Shown: one piece after another, positions 1 to 5,791 of the stretch
Position numbering within the stretch: position 1 is the stretch's first letter
Layout: every line of letters starts with the position of its first letter
Assembly: GCA_005240025.1 (NCBI GenBank)
Contig: SBBK01000045.1
Location: 1 to 7,990, forward strand
Reading direction: 5' to 3'
From: an archaeon
Lineage (GTDB): Archaea > Thermoproteota > Nitrososphaeria > Nitrososphaerales > Nitrosopumilaceae
DNA length: 7,990 bases
Notes under the pieces: generated by a model
Told to the model about the DNA's origin: nothing
Database searches by the model: none
The model's input: the letters and a program-made list of their open reading frames with translations, nothing else
Position numbers and translations under genes: made by a program

Positions 1-1
1 A

Positions 2-265
2 AAAGAAAATCCAAATGCCCAAGGCCTCGACTCAATTTTGAAAAACATTGATGTATTACTCTCAGAGTATGGGGTTGAACCAATCGATGCTCTAGGAGAG
101 ATATTTGACCCAAATCTTCACGAGGCAATATCTGTAATTGAGGATGACAGCTTGGATGAAAGTATAATTACGAAGGAAATCAGGAAGGGATATATTTCTC
201 ATAAAAGGACGCTTAGACCGACATTGGTAGAAATATCGAAAAAAACTGGAATCAAAATAACCTGA
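2..265 (+). CDS. grpE: GrpE nucleotide-exchange factor, C-terminal part (5' end outside window)
   Basis: GrpE releases ADP from DnaK and so resets the Hsp70 cycle in the cytoplasm. The reading frame is already open at base 2, so the TTG at 38 is an internal codon and not a start. The 87 visible residues match the C-terminal beta domain of GrpE, which contacts the DnaK nucleotide-binding domain: a Gly-Val pair, a [11 protein letters not shown] block typical of the family's FDPxxHEA signature, then a [11 protein letters not shown] block like the family's GYxLxdRvLRPA, ending in a short beta-strand tail with VEISKK. The N-terminal coiled-coil is outside the window. It stops with TGA 10 nt before the dnaK ATG, so the two are surely in one operon. 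The identification rests on motif order and on the neighbour dnaK; both agree. Confidence 0.95.
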   Translation, partial: KENPNAQGLDSILKNIDVLLSEYGVEPIDALGEIFDPNLHEAISVIEDDSLDESIITKEIRKGYISHKRTLRPTLVEISKKTGIKIT

Positions 266-266
266 T

Positions 267-271
267 GGTGA
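267..271 (+). promoter_or_regulatory. Shine-Dalgarno site of dnaK (GGTGA)
   Basis: GGTGA lies 4 nt before the dnaK ATG and directly after the grpE TGA. It is complementary to the archaeal 16S rRNA 3' end (UCACC core). It supports the ATG at 276 as the start and fits an operon-internal gene, in contrast to the apparently leaderless genes further right in the window. Confidence 0.7.
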
Positions 272-275
272 AAAA

Positions 276-2093
276 ATGGCAAAAATATTAGGCATTGATC
301 TGGGAACAAGCAATTCTGCTGCGGCTGTAATGATGGGGGGAAAACCTGTCCTAATACCTGCTGCCGAAGGCACATCGATTGGTGGCAAGGCGTTTCCATC
401 CGTGGTAGCTTTTACAAAAGACGGCCAACTCCTGGTTGGAGAACCAGCACGAAGGCAGGCCATCACAAACCCGGACAACACGGTTATTGCCGCAAAAAGA
501 AAGATGGGCAGCGATCACACTTTCAAAATCCAAGGCAAAGACTACAAACCTCAGCAAATCTCATCCTTTATTCTACAAAAGATCAAAAAGGACGCTGAGG
601 CATTCCTGGGAGAAAAAATTGAAAAAGCAGTAATCACAGTTCCTGCCTATTTTGATGACAACCAAAGGCAGGCAACAAAAGACGCAGGCACGATTGCCGG
701 TCTCGATGTAGTAAGAATAATCAATGAACCTACCGCCGCATCTCTTGCTTTTGGTCTTGACAAAGCAAGCCAAGACATGAAAATCTTGGTATTTGATTTT
801 GGGGGAGGAACACTTGATGTCACCATTATGGAGATGGGGGGTGGTGTCTTTGAGGTGTTGAGTACTTCTGGCGACACACAGCTTGGAGGCACTGACATGG
901 ACAAAGTGCTCATTGATTATGTTACCAATGAATTTCGTAAAACCACAGGAGTCGATCTTACAAAAGACAGCACTGCAATGACTAGAATAAGGGAAGCGTC
1001 TGAGAAAGCAAAGATAGAGCTTTCGACAGTAATGGAGACTGACATCAACCTCCCATTCATATCATACGATCCAACCGCAGGACCAAAAAATCTCGATATT
1101 AAACTAACGAGGGCAAAATTTGAAGAACTCATCAGGCCGATTGTAGAAAAGTGTCGGGCCTCGATAGATAACGCATTGCGTGACGCAAAACTTACTACCT
1201 CGGATGTCTCAAAAATAGTACTGGTTGGCGGTCCGACAAGAATCCCACTGGTAAAAAAATTTGTTGGCGACGTAATAGGCAAGACCTCAGAATCTGGCGT
1301 CGATCCAATGGAAGCAGTCGCGGTAGGGGCTGCAATCCAGGCGGGAATAATAGCAGGTGACGTGACAAGTGACATTGTACTTCTCGATGTAACCCCGCTT
1401 ACTTTGGGCGTCGAAACACTCGGCGGCTTACGCGAACCGCTAATTGAACGAAACACCACCATCCCAACCTCGAAAACCAAGGTGTTTACAACCGCAGCAG
1501 ACAACCAGACTGCCGTCACGATTCACGTAGTACAAGGCGAGAGGCCGATGGCAGCAGACAATGTCTCACTTGGAAGTTTCAATCTTACAGGACTCCCTCC
1601 AGCACCTAGAGGCATCCCACAAATCGAGGTAAAATTTGATATCGATGCAAATGGAATTCTAAATGTAACAGCAAAGGATCTTGGCACCAAAAAAGAGGCC
1701 AAGATAACAATTCAAGCAGGCTCAAAACTATCTAAAGAAGAAATCGAGAAACTAAAGCAGGACGCCGAGAAATTTGCCGATGATGATAAAAAGAAAAAAG
1801 AAACAGTAGATCTAAAAAACGAGGCAGAAAGCTTTGTCTACACAACCGAGAAACTGCTAAACCAAGATCTAAAGGACAAACTAACCCAAGAACAAGGGAT
1901 CAAAATTTCCGAAGCAGTAAAGGAGCTAAAGGAGGTACTTGACAAGGAACCAGACCAAATCCGACCAAAACTCGATGCACTGAAAACCATTGTCAATCAA
2001 ATTACAACGGAATTGTACAAAAATGTCACACCTCCTCCAAGTGAGCAACAAACCCAAGGTGGGCCCTCAGAAGGCCAGAGCACTACGCCCTGA
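276..2093 (+). CDS. dnaK: DnaK (Hsp70) chaperone
   Basis: ATP-driven chaperone that binds exposed hydrophobic stretches of client proteins in the cytoplasm. DnaJ stimulates its ATPase and GrpE exchanges its nucleotide. The 605 residues read as a full Hsp70. The nucleotide-binding domain (about 1-368) has phosphate loop 1 GIDLGTSNS at 6-14, NEPTAA with Glu at 151, phosphate loop 2 VFDFGGGT at 172-179 and the adenosine motif VGGPTRIP near 317-324. The interdomain linker LLDVTP is at 369-374, followed by a substrate-binding beta domain (about 375-490), a charged helical lid (about 491-580) and a short Pro/Gln/Thr/Gly-rich tail. The 20-odd-residue insertion that Gram-negative DnaK carries after the NPxNT block is absent, as in Gram-positive and archaeal Hsp70s. 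The conserved Glu of GGEDFD is Thr here (GGTDMD), and the usual acidic C-terminal end is missing. The start is supported by GGTGA upstream. Archaeal Hsp70 is generally considered to be of bacterial origin by transfer. Confidence 0.98.
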   Translation: MAKILGIDLGTSNSAAAVMMGGKPVLIPAAEGTSIGGKAFPSVVAFTKDGQLLVGEPARRQAITNPDNTVIAAKRKMGSDHTFKIQGKDYKPQQISSFILQKIKKDAEAFLGEKIEKAVITVPAYFDDNQRQATKDAGTIAGLDVVRIINEPTAASLAFGLDKASQDMKILVFDFGGGTLDVTIMEMGGGVFEVLSTSGDTQLGGTDMDKVLIDYVTNEFRKTTGVDLTKDSTAMTRIREASEKAKIELSTVMETDINLPFISYDPTAGPKNLDIKLTRAKFEELIRPIVEKCRASIDNALRDAKLTTSDVSKIVLVGGPTRIPLVKKFVGDVIGKTSESGVDPMEAVAVGAAIQAGIIAGDVTSDIVLLDVTPLTLGVETLGGLREPLIERNTTIPTSKTKVFTTAADNQTAVTIHVVQGERPMAADNVSLGSFNLTGLPPAPRGIPQIEVKFDIDANGILNVTAKDLGTKKEAKITIQAGSKLSKEEIEKLKQDAEKFADDDKKKKETVDLKNEAESFVYTTEKLLNQDLKDKLTQEQGIKISEAVKELKEVLDKEPDQIRPKLDALKTIVNQITTELYKNVTPPPSEQQTQGGPSEGQSTTP

Positions 2094-2119
2094 CCTTGCA
2101 TATGGTCTAAAACTGGAAA

Positions 2120-3208
2120 ATGTCAGCAAAAAGAGACTATTATGAGGTACTGGGGGTCTCTAAAACCGACACAGTAGATACCGTAAAATCCCAATATCGA
2201 AAACTAGCCTTAAAATTCCATCCTGACAGGAACAAATCACCAGAGGCAGCAGAACACTTTAAGGAGATTTCAGAGGCATATGCGGTTTTGTCTGATCCAG
2301 AAAAACGCAAGATCTATGATCAGTACGGCCATGCAGGACTTGAGGGCAGATACTCAACTGAAGACATATTCCAAGGAGCAAGAGGTAATTTTGATGACAT
2401 TTTCTCCAACTTTGGTTTTGGTGGCTTTGATTCCATTTTCGAATCTCTTTTTGGCAGATCTGGCGGTTTTGGCGGTTTTGCAAGACAAAAAGGACATGAC
2501 CTCCTCCATGAAACAACCATAACCCTTGAGGATGCATTTTCCGGTAAAAGACTCGAGATCGATATTAAAAAAAATGTCGATTGCAACGTTTGTAACGGAA
2601 GTGGCTGTGCATCTGGTACTAGGCCAGAAACATGTCCTACCTGCAGGGGACAGGGGCAGATGAGAATGACCCGTAACATGGGCTTTTCAACATTTGTCAC
2701 AGTTCAACCTTGTACCAAGTGCAGGGGAGCAGGAAAGTTCATACCAAAACCATGTTCTGAGTGTAAAGGAACTGGCAAAATGCGGGGCATGAAACATCTC
2801 TCGTTTGATATTCCACCAGGCATCGATAATGGTGATTATGTAATTAGCGGCGAAGGTGAATCAATACCGGGGGGAATAAGCGGCGATCTAATCGTCCGAA
2901 TACGAATAAAGCCACACGCCTTTTTCAAAAGGGATGGGGCAGATATCTTTTATGACGCAAAAATCTCAATAGTTGATGCATGCCTGGGAAAGACAATCGA
3001 GGTACCAACGTTAGAAAAGAATGAAAAACTCAAAGTTGAGGAAGGAACACAACCTAACATCATAATAAAATTAAAAGGAAAAGGAATGCCTCACGTAGAT
3101 TCTCGTGGGCGGGGGGATCAATACATAAGACTAGTTGTAGAAATACCCACCAAACTGAGCAGGCAACAAAAAGAGCTACTACAAAAATTTGGCCAAACGC
3201 TGGACTAG
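2120..3208 (+). CDS. dnaJ: DnaJ (Hsp40), type I co-chaperone
   Basis: DnaJ delivers unfolded clients to DnaK and triggers ATP hydrolysis through its J domain. The 362 residues show the full type I architecture. The J domain (about 5-70) has the His-Pro-Asp triad at 34-36. A Gly/Phe-rich linker (about 88-125) contains repeated FGGF units. The zinc-binding region has four complete CxxCxGxG motifs starting at Cys155, Cys172, Cys198 and Cys212, so both zinc sites should be intact. The C-terminal client-binding domains follow, with FDIPPGIDNGD and a GRGDQYIRL block near the end. The length is close to the 376 residues of the E. coli protein. An in-frame TAA lies 9 nt upstream of the ATG, so this is the most upstream possible start; no strong ribosome site is seen (only a weak GGAA). 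It follows dnaK after 26 nt with no promoter-like box at the right distance, so co-transcription is likely. Confidence 0.98.
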   Translation: MSAKRDYYEVLGVSKTDTVDTVKSQYRKLALKFHPDRNKSPEAAEHFKEISEAYAVLSDPEKRKIYDQYGHAGLEGRYSTEDIFQGARGNFDDIFSNFGFGGFDSIFESLFGRSGGFGGFARQKGHDLLHETTITLEDAFSGKRLEIDIKKNVDCNVCNGSGCASGTRPETCPTCRGQGQMRMTRNMGFSTFVTVQPCTKCRGAGKFIPKPCSECKGTGKMRGMKHLSFDIPPGIDNGDYVISGEGESIPGGISGDLIVRIRIKPHAFFKRDGADIFYDAKISIVDACLGKTIEVPTLEKNEKLKVEEGTQPNIIIKLKGKGMPHVDSRGRGDQYIRLVVEIPTKLSRQQKELLQKFGQTLD

Positions 3209-3372
3209 GGTCGCTTTACTACCCTTGATATGGATATCTCGTGGCCTTCTCTGTGGTGCTCGGCATACTCTGATTTTATCAGCTCGGCAATTTTTGCATC
3301 CGAAAAATATCTGATATTGTAGCGACCCAGCGTCTTTTTGCAATTATTGCAATAAATCTCGGTAAATTCCAA
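3205..3372 (-). CDS. Small Cys/His-rich protein, 55 aa, possible zinc binder (TTG start)
   Basis: I do not recognise the family. Reading from a TTG at 3372, the frame gives 55 residues with a Cys-x2-Cys pair (residues 8 and 11, in IYCNNCKK) and a His-rich stretch (His39, His40, His44) that could complete a Cys2-His2 zinc site. In between is a probable helix rich in Lys, Glu and Ala, and the end is basic. The composition looks like real protein and not like a shadow of another gene, because almost all of the frame lies outside dnaJ. No ATG or GTG exists in this frame upstream as far as the tRNA, so TTG is the only ordinary start. An A/T box sits about 26 nt before it, which would make the mRNA leaderless; a leaderless TTG is unusual. 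The frame stays open upstream with protein-like content (a further Cys and a basic stretch), so a longer form from a non-standard start, or a decayed gene, is possible. It ends on the CTAG that also ends dnaJ. Confidence 0.55.
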   Translation of the reverse strand: MEFTEIYCNNCKKTLGRYNIRYFSDAKIAELIKSEYAEHHREGHEISISRVVKRP

Positions 3373-3393
3373 CCAACTAGGTCTGACTGGACG

Positions 3394-3402
3394 ATATTTT
3401 TT
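3394..3402 (-). promoter_or_regulatory. TATA-like box of the 55-aa minus-strand gene
   Basis: On the minus strand the sequence reads AAAAAATAT, centred about 26 nt before the TTG at 3372. That is the spacing expected for an archaeal TATA box and a transcript starting at or very near the start codon. It lies in the short divergent space between this gene and the tRNA. Position and composition are the only evidence. Confidence 0.35.
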
Positions 3403-3436
3403 CTTTCCTGAACATGCCCAGATTTTGGATAACGAA

Positions 3437-3446
3437 CTTATTTTAG
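3437..3446 (+). promoter_or_regulatory. TATA-like box of the tRNA-Leu gene
   Basis: CTTATTTTAG is centred about 23 nt before the first base of the mature tRNA. An archaeal TATA box at this distance would start transcription at or a few bases before the 5' end, leaving a very short 5' leader for RNase P. The assignment rests on position and A/T content. Confidence 0.5.
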
Positions 3447-3464
3447 TACTAAAAACCCTTGATT

Positions 3465-3549
3465 GCGGGAGTCGCCAAGCCTGGTCAACGGCGTAAGGTT
3501 CAGATCCTTATCTCCTAGGAGTTCGTGGGTTCAAATCCCACCTCCCGCA
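3465..3549 (+). tRNA. tRNA-Leu, anticodon CAG (reads CTG)
   Basis: The cloverleaf folds completely. The acceptor stem GCGGGAG/CTCCCGC is 7 bp. The D stem GCC/GGC has GG in its loop. The anticodon stem TAAGG/CCTTA has a 7-nt loop TTCAGAT with anticodon CAG at 3501-3503. The variable arm is 14 nt (3511-3524), with CTCC facing GGAG. The T stem GTGGG/CCCAC encloses TTCAAAT. The discriminator base is A, as expected for leucine. The long variable arm marks a type II tRNA, which with the CAG anticodon makes leucine unambiguous. There is no intron, and CCA is not encoded, so it must be added by the CCA-adding enzyme. Confidence 0.97.
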
Positions 3550-3565
3550 TTCAAATATGAACAAC

Positions 3566-3571
3566 TTTAAA
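3566..3571 (+). promoter_or_regulatory. TATA-like box (TTTAAA) of the 84-aa gene
   Basis: TTTAAA is centred about 27 nt before the ATG at 3596, so transcription would begin at or next to the start codon. No Shine-Dalgarno sequence is present before the ATG, which agrees with a leaderless mRNA. The box lies only 17 nt past the tRNA 3' end. Confidence 0.55.
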
Positions 3572-3595
3572 CCATAGTGTGACGATTGCTTCCTA

Positions 3596-3850
3596 ATGGT
3601 AAAGGTTGTCAAAGTTGGTGGCAGAGGCACTACCCGTAGAGAAGTCGATACTCAAGATGAAAACTGGTCTGGCGAAAAGTTTAGAGAATACCAGAAAAAA
3701 CTAAAAGAAAAGGCCAGCGATGAAGTCGTCGTCTCGGGTCGTGGTACAGGCAAGAGAAAACTAGGCGATACACCAGAAACCACCAAACCCTCAACAAAGG
3801 GTCGTTACGTATCAATGGGACGAGGAACCGGAAGAAGAAAACTAGATTAA
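3596..3850 (+). CDS. Small basic protein with three GRGT-type motifs, unknown function
   Basis: I do not recognise this 84-residue protein. It is strongly basic: 22 Lys/Arg against 12 Asp/Glu by my count, with no Cys. Its striking feature is one motif repeated three times: GRGTTRRE at residues 9-16, GRGTGKRKL at 48-56 and GRGTGRRKL at 75-83, the last one residue before the C-terminus. Between copies 1 and 2 lies a charged segment (about 24-40, from Trp24) that would form an amphipathic helix. Between copies 2 and 3 is a flexible Thr/Pro/Lys stretch. No signal peptide or membrane segment is visible, so it should be cytoplasmic. RG-containing basic repeats often bind RNA or DNA, so a nucleic-acid or ribosome partner is a reasonable guess, but no known fold is recognised. 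The TTTAAA box and the lack of a ribosome site support the ATG and a leaderless mRNA. It runs tail-to-tail into gatE with a 16-nt gap. Confidence 0.85.
   Translation: MVKVVKVGGRGTTRREVDTQDENWSGEKFREYQKKLKEKASDEVVVSGRGTGKRKLGDTPETTKPSTKGRYVSMGRGTGRRKLD
3620..3844 (+). repeat. Three-copy protein motif GRGT(G/T)(R/K)R(K/E) inside the 84-aa gene
   Basis: The copies are at 3620-3643, 3737-3763 and 3818-3844. Copies 2 and 3 agree in eight of nine residues, and the remaining pair is Lys versus Arg. Yet the Gly, Thr and first Arg codons all differ (for example GGT CGT GGT ACA against GGA CGA GGA ACC). The repeat is therefore kept at protein level and is not a recent DNA duplication. Confidence 0.8.
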
Positions 3851-3862
3851 CTGTTCTTCACG

Positions 3863-3885
3863 TTTCTTATTTTTCTAATATTTTT
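3863..3885 (+). terminator. Possible T-tract terminator after the 84-aa gene
   Basis: Downstream of the TAA at 3848-3850 the plus strand carries two T5 tracts (3870-3874 and 3881-3885) within a T-rich stretch. Archaeal RNA polymerase can stop at such T-runs without a hairpin. The tract overlaps the 3' end of convergent gatE, where the same bases encode an Ile/Leu/Lys-rich end, so its role as a terminator is only suggested. Confidence 0.35.
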
Positions 3886-5762
3886 GCAATTCTGGACTCT
3901 AAAACCTTGTTTACCTTTTCTCCAGAAACCTTCCCTCGGAGAGTTTGCATCGCAATCCCCATCAACGGACCAATAGAATGATCCCTCTGTTTCTGAATGA
4001 TCGGGAGGTTTTTCTGTATTATCTCATCAATTATCCTTTCCAATTCGCCTTCACCAAATTCGTTTGCGTATCTTTGAACAAACTCGTCGGGCGATTTTAT
4101 TTTAGCTGACATTATGTTCTCAAAAATTATCTCAAGGGATTCTTTGGCAATTGCGCCTTTTGCCAGGAGGTCAAATGCCTTTCTAATGTGGTCCGATTTT
4201 AGCAGATCTGAATTTAGCCCGCGTCTCTGCAGATTTGTTATCGTAGAACACAATGTCGAGGCAACAAAATTTGGATTGTTTTTGTTGTCTGAACAGACGG
4301 ACTCGAACAAATCCAAGTAAGCCGAGTCAAAAATCTGCTCGGCCAGTTGGGCATTTAGTCCATATCTGTTCTGCAGGGCAGAAATTGTATCATTCCATGA
4401 TCCCGGGATGTTGTTTTTTGCAAATGCAATTTCTTCCTTTGTCACCAGAACTGGCGGTATGTCGGTTTCCGGATACATTCTAGATGAGCCGGGCCTTGGC
4501 CTCAAAAACACCGTCTCACCCTCTTGTGTCGCAGCACGGGTCTCTGCAGGAACGCCATTTTTTGCTTCCTTTATTCTGTTTATTGTTGCGGCAATTGCAA
4601 ACTCGATCTTTTCTTTTGGTCCTGCAATGATCAAAAACCCATCACTTTTTTCCATCTTTAAGACCTCGGCAATTTTGTCCACATCGACCTGTTCAATTCC
4701 ATAGTTTGGCAGCTCATCAGAATGAAAGATGCCGCCTATGCCAAAAAATCTCACCTGCTGGCCCAGCTCCCTTCCGAGTCTTATTCCCGCATGTGGCTCA
4801 TAACCAAACATTCCTGCAAAGCCCTTGATTCTTAGTGCCATGATTGCTGCTCCGTCTTTGAGCGATTTTTGGATCACCTTTGAACTGCAACCATCAAAGA
4901 GCCTAGTCACATCTTTTGCGTCATCTTCTGACAAGGTGTCAAGATCGACTCTTTTTAGTTTCTGTGCTATGAGCTGCAATCCATGCTGGCGTTTTGCTTC
5001 ATAGAGTATCACCTTTTCCAGCTGATCCAGCTGCTGGACTCCTTTTACCTCAACTATGCCTCCTCCTTCAACAGAGATATTGACATCCTGCCTGATGGAA
5101 CCAATGCCTCTTGTCACGCGGCGCGTGACGCGCAAAAGTCTTCCTAGTGATAATGCAACCTTTTTCACTTGATCCGGTGAACCGCTGATTGGTTCCAGTG
5201 CTATTTCGACAAGAGGAATTCCAAGCCGATCAAGGCTGTATTCCCTAGAGTTCTCTGTGTCCTTGAGCAACTTTCCAGCATCCTCCTCTAGGCATATTGT
5301 CTGCACTCCTATCCTTTTACCATCCACATCCAAATATCCTCCCTGCGATACCAGCATTGTTCGCTGAAAGCCCGACGTATTGGAACCATCGATGACGATC
5401 TTCCTCATAACATACCCCTCATTGAAAATATTAGAGTGCAATGCCGACGCAATAATCAATGAGGTCAATTTGGCATCAGAATCAAGGCCGTGAGGGGGCT
5501 CTTCGTCGCACTCTACGAGACAACTGCTTTCTGGATTTGCAAAATACTGTATGGTCTTTGATTTTGAGGATTCAAACAAGGCAGCAGGGTCGTATCTTCC
5601 AAGCTCGCTTTTTGCCAACCGCAGCCTTCTGGAAAACCTGATTGGGAACTCGACCGATTCTACAGGTTTGCAGCCACAAAACAGCTTCTTGTTGGTGGCC
5701 AACTGTTGATGTATCTCTAGGCCTACCTTTAGTCCTATTTTGTCCAGTTGAATCTCCGACAC
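3867..5762 (-). CDS. gatE: Glu-tRNA(Gln) amidotransferase subunit E
   Basis: GatE binds misacylated Glu-tRNA(Gln), activates the glutamate with ATP and accepts ammonia from GatD, giving Gln-tRNA(Gln). This archaea-only route usually replaces glutaminyl-tRNA synthetase. The 631 residues are normal for the family. The N-terminal GatB-like cradle contains VGLEIHQQL at 13-21, FCGC at 28-31 and SIRQDVNIS at 222-230. An AspRS-like insertion (GAD domain, about 290-400) separates GatE from bacterial GatB. The block FLRPRPGSSRMYPETDIPP near 420 is typical of GatE. The helical and YqeY-like tail (about 500-631) contacts tRNA. The start is GTG; an in-frame TAA 9 nt upstream excludes any earlier start, and the N-terminus aligns with the family. 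It follows gatD after 29 nt on the same strand, so the two are a natural pair. A TTTAAA box in that gap could give gatE an additional promoter. Confidence 0.97.
   Translation of the reverse strand: MSEIQLDKIGLKVGLEIHQQLATNKKLFCGCKPVESVEFPIRFSRRLRLAKSELGRYDPAALFESSKSKTIQYFANPESSCLVECDEEPPHGLDSDAKLTSLIIASALHSNIFNEGYVMRKIVIDGSNTSGFQRTMLVSQGGYLDVDGKRIGVQTICLEEDAGKLLKDTENSREYSLDRLGIPLVEIALEPISGSPDQVKKVALSLGRLLRVTRRVTRGIGSIRQDVNISVEGGGIVEVKGVQQLDQLEKVILYEAKRQHGLQLIAQKLKRVDLDTLSEDDAKDVTRLFDGCSSKVIQKSLKDGAAIMALRIKGFAGMFGYEPHAGIRLGRELGQQVRFFGIGGIFHSDELPNYGIEQVDVDKIAEVLKMEKSDGFLIIAGPKEKIEFAIAATINRIKEAKNGVPAETRAATQEGETVFLRPRPGSSRMYPETDIPPVLVTKEEIAFAKNNIPGSWNDTISALQNRYGLNAQLAEQIFDSAYLDLFESVCSDNKNNPNFVASTLCSTITNLQRRGLNSDLLKSDHIRKAFDLLAKGAIAKESLEIIFENIMSAKIKSPDEFVQRYANEFGEGELERIIDEIIQKNLPIIQKQRDHSIGPLMGIAMQTLRGKVSGEKVNKVLESRIAKILEK
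5113..5129. repeat. Perfect 7-bp inverted repeat inside gatE
   Basis: GTCACGC and GCGTGAC flank a 3-nt GGC centre. It falls where gatE encodes RVTRRVTR (residues 211-218), and the palindrome arises from that locally repeated peptide. It can form a GC-rich hairpin in DNA or mRNA, but nothing indicates a function. Confidence 0.6.
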
Positions 5763-5783
5763 ACTCGCTCTTTACTGTGATTG

Positions 5784-5789
5784 TTTAAA
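5784..5789 (-). promoter_or_regulatory. TATA-like box (TTTAAA) before gatE
   Basis: TTTAAA lies in the 29-nt gap between gatD and gatE, centred about 25 nt before the gatE GTG. It may give gatE its own leaderless transcript in addition to the gatD-gatE mRNA. The intergenic gap is A/T-rich, so chance is possible. Confidence 0.35.
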
Positions 5790-5791
5790 AT

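Noticed and set aside
38..40. TTG as the start of a separate 75-aa gene.
   Set aside because: The frame is open to the window edge, and the upstream codons continue the GrpE protein, so this Leu codon is internal.
92..481. A 129-codon minus-strand frame across the grpE-dnaK junction.
   Set aside because: It is opposite two well-supported genes, the product is low in recognisable features, and no promoter-like box stands before it.
917..1519. A 200-codon open frame on the minus strand, antisense to dnaK.
   Set aside because: Hsp70 genes are known for long spurious antisense frames caused by codon bias. The peptide shows no recognisable motif, and dnaK on the plus strand explains the sequence fully.
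2099..2113. A/T-rich stretch before dnaJ as a separate promoter.
   Set aside because: The candidates are centred about 10-18 nt before the ATG, too close for an archaeal TATA box serving this start.
3207..3225. Inverted repeat AGGGT / ACCCT just after dnaJ as a terminator hairpin.
   Set aside because: Only 5 bp with a 9-nt loop and no T-run after it, and the bases encode the end of the minus-strand frame. Archaeal terminators seldom need hairpins.
3208..3328. GGGTCGCT at 3208-3215 matched by AGCGACCC at 3321-3328 as a long-range inverted repeat.
   Set aside because: Eight bases separated by about 105 nt, inside a probable coding frame; it can arise by chance and has no partner copies.
3465..3595. 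The tRNA-Leu 3' end as an integration site for a mobile element.
   Set aside because: No integrase gene is in the window, no second copy of the tRNA 3' end is seen nearby, and the flanks are ordinary short archaeal genes.
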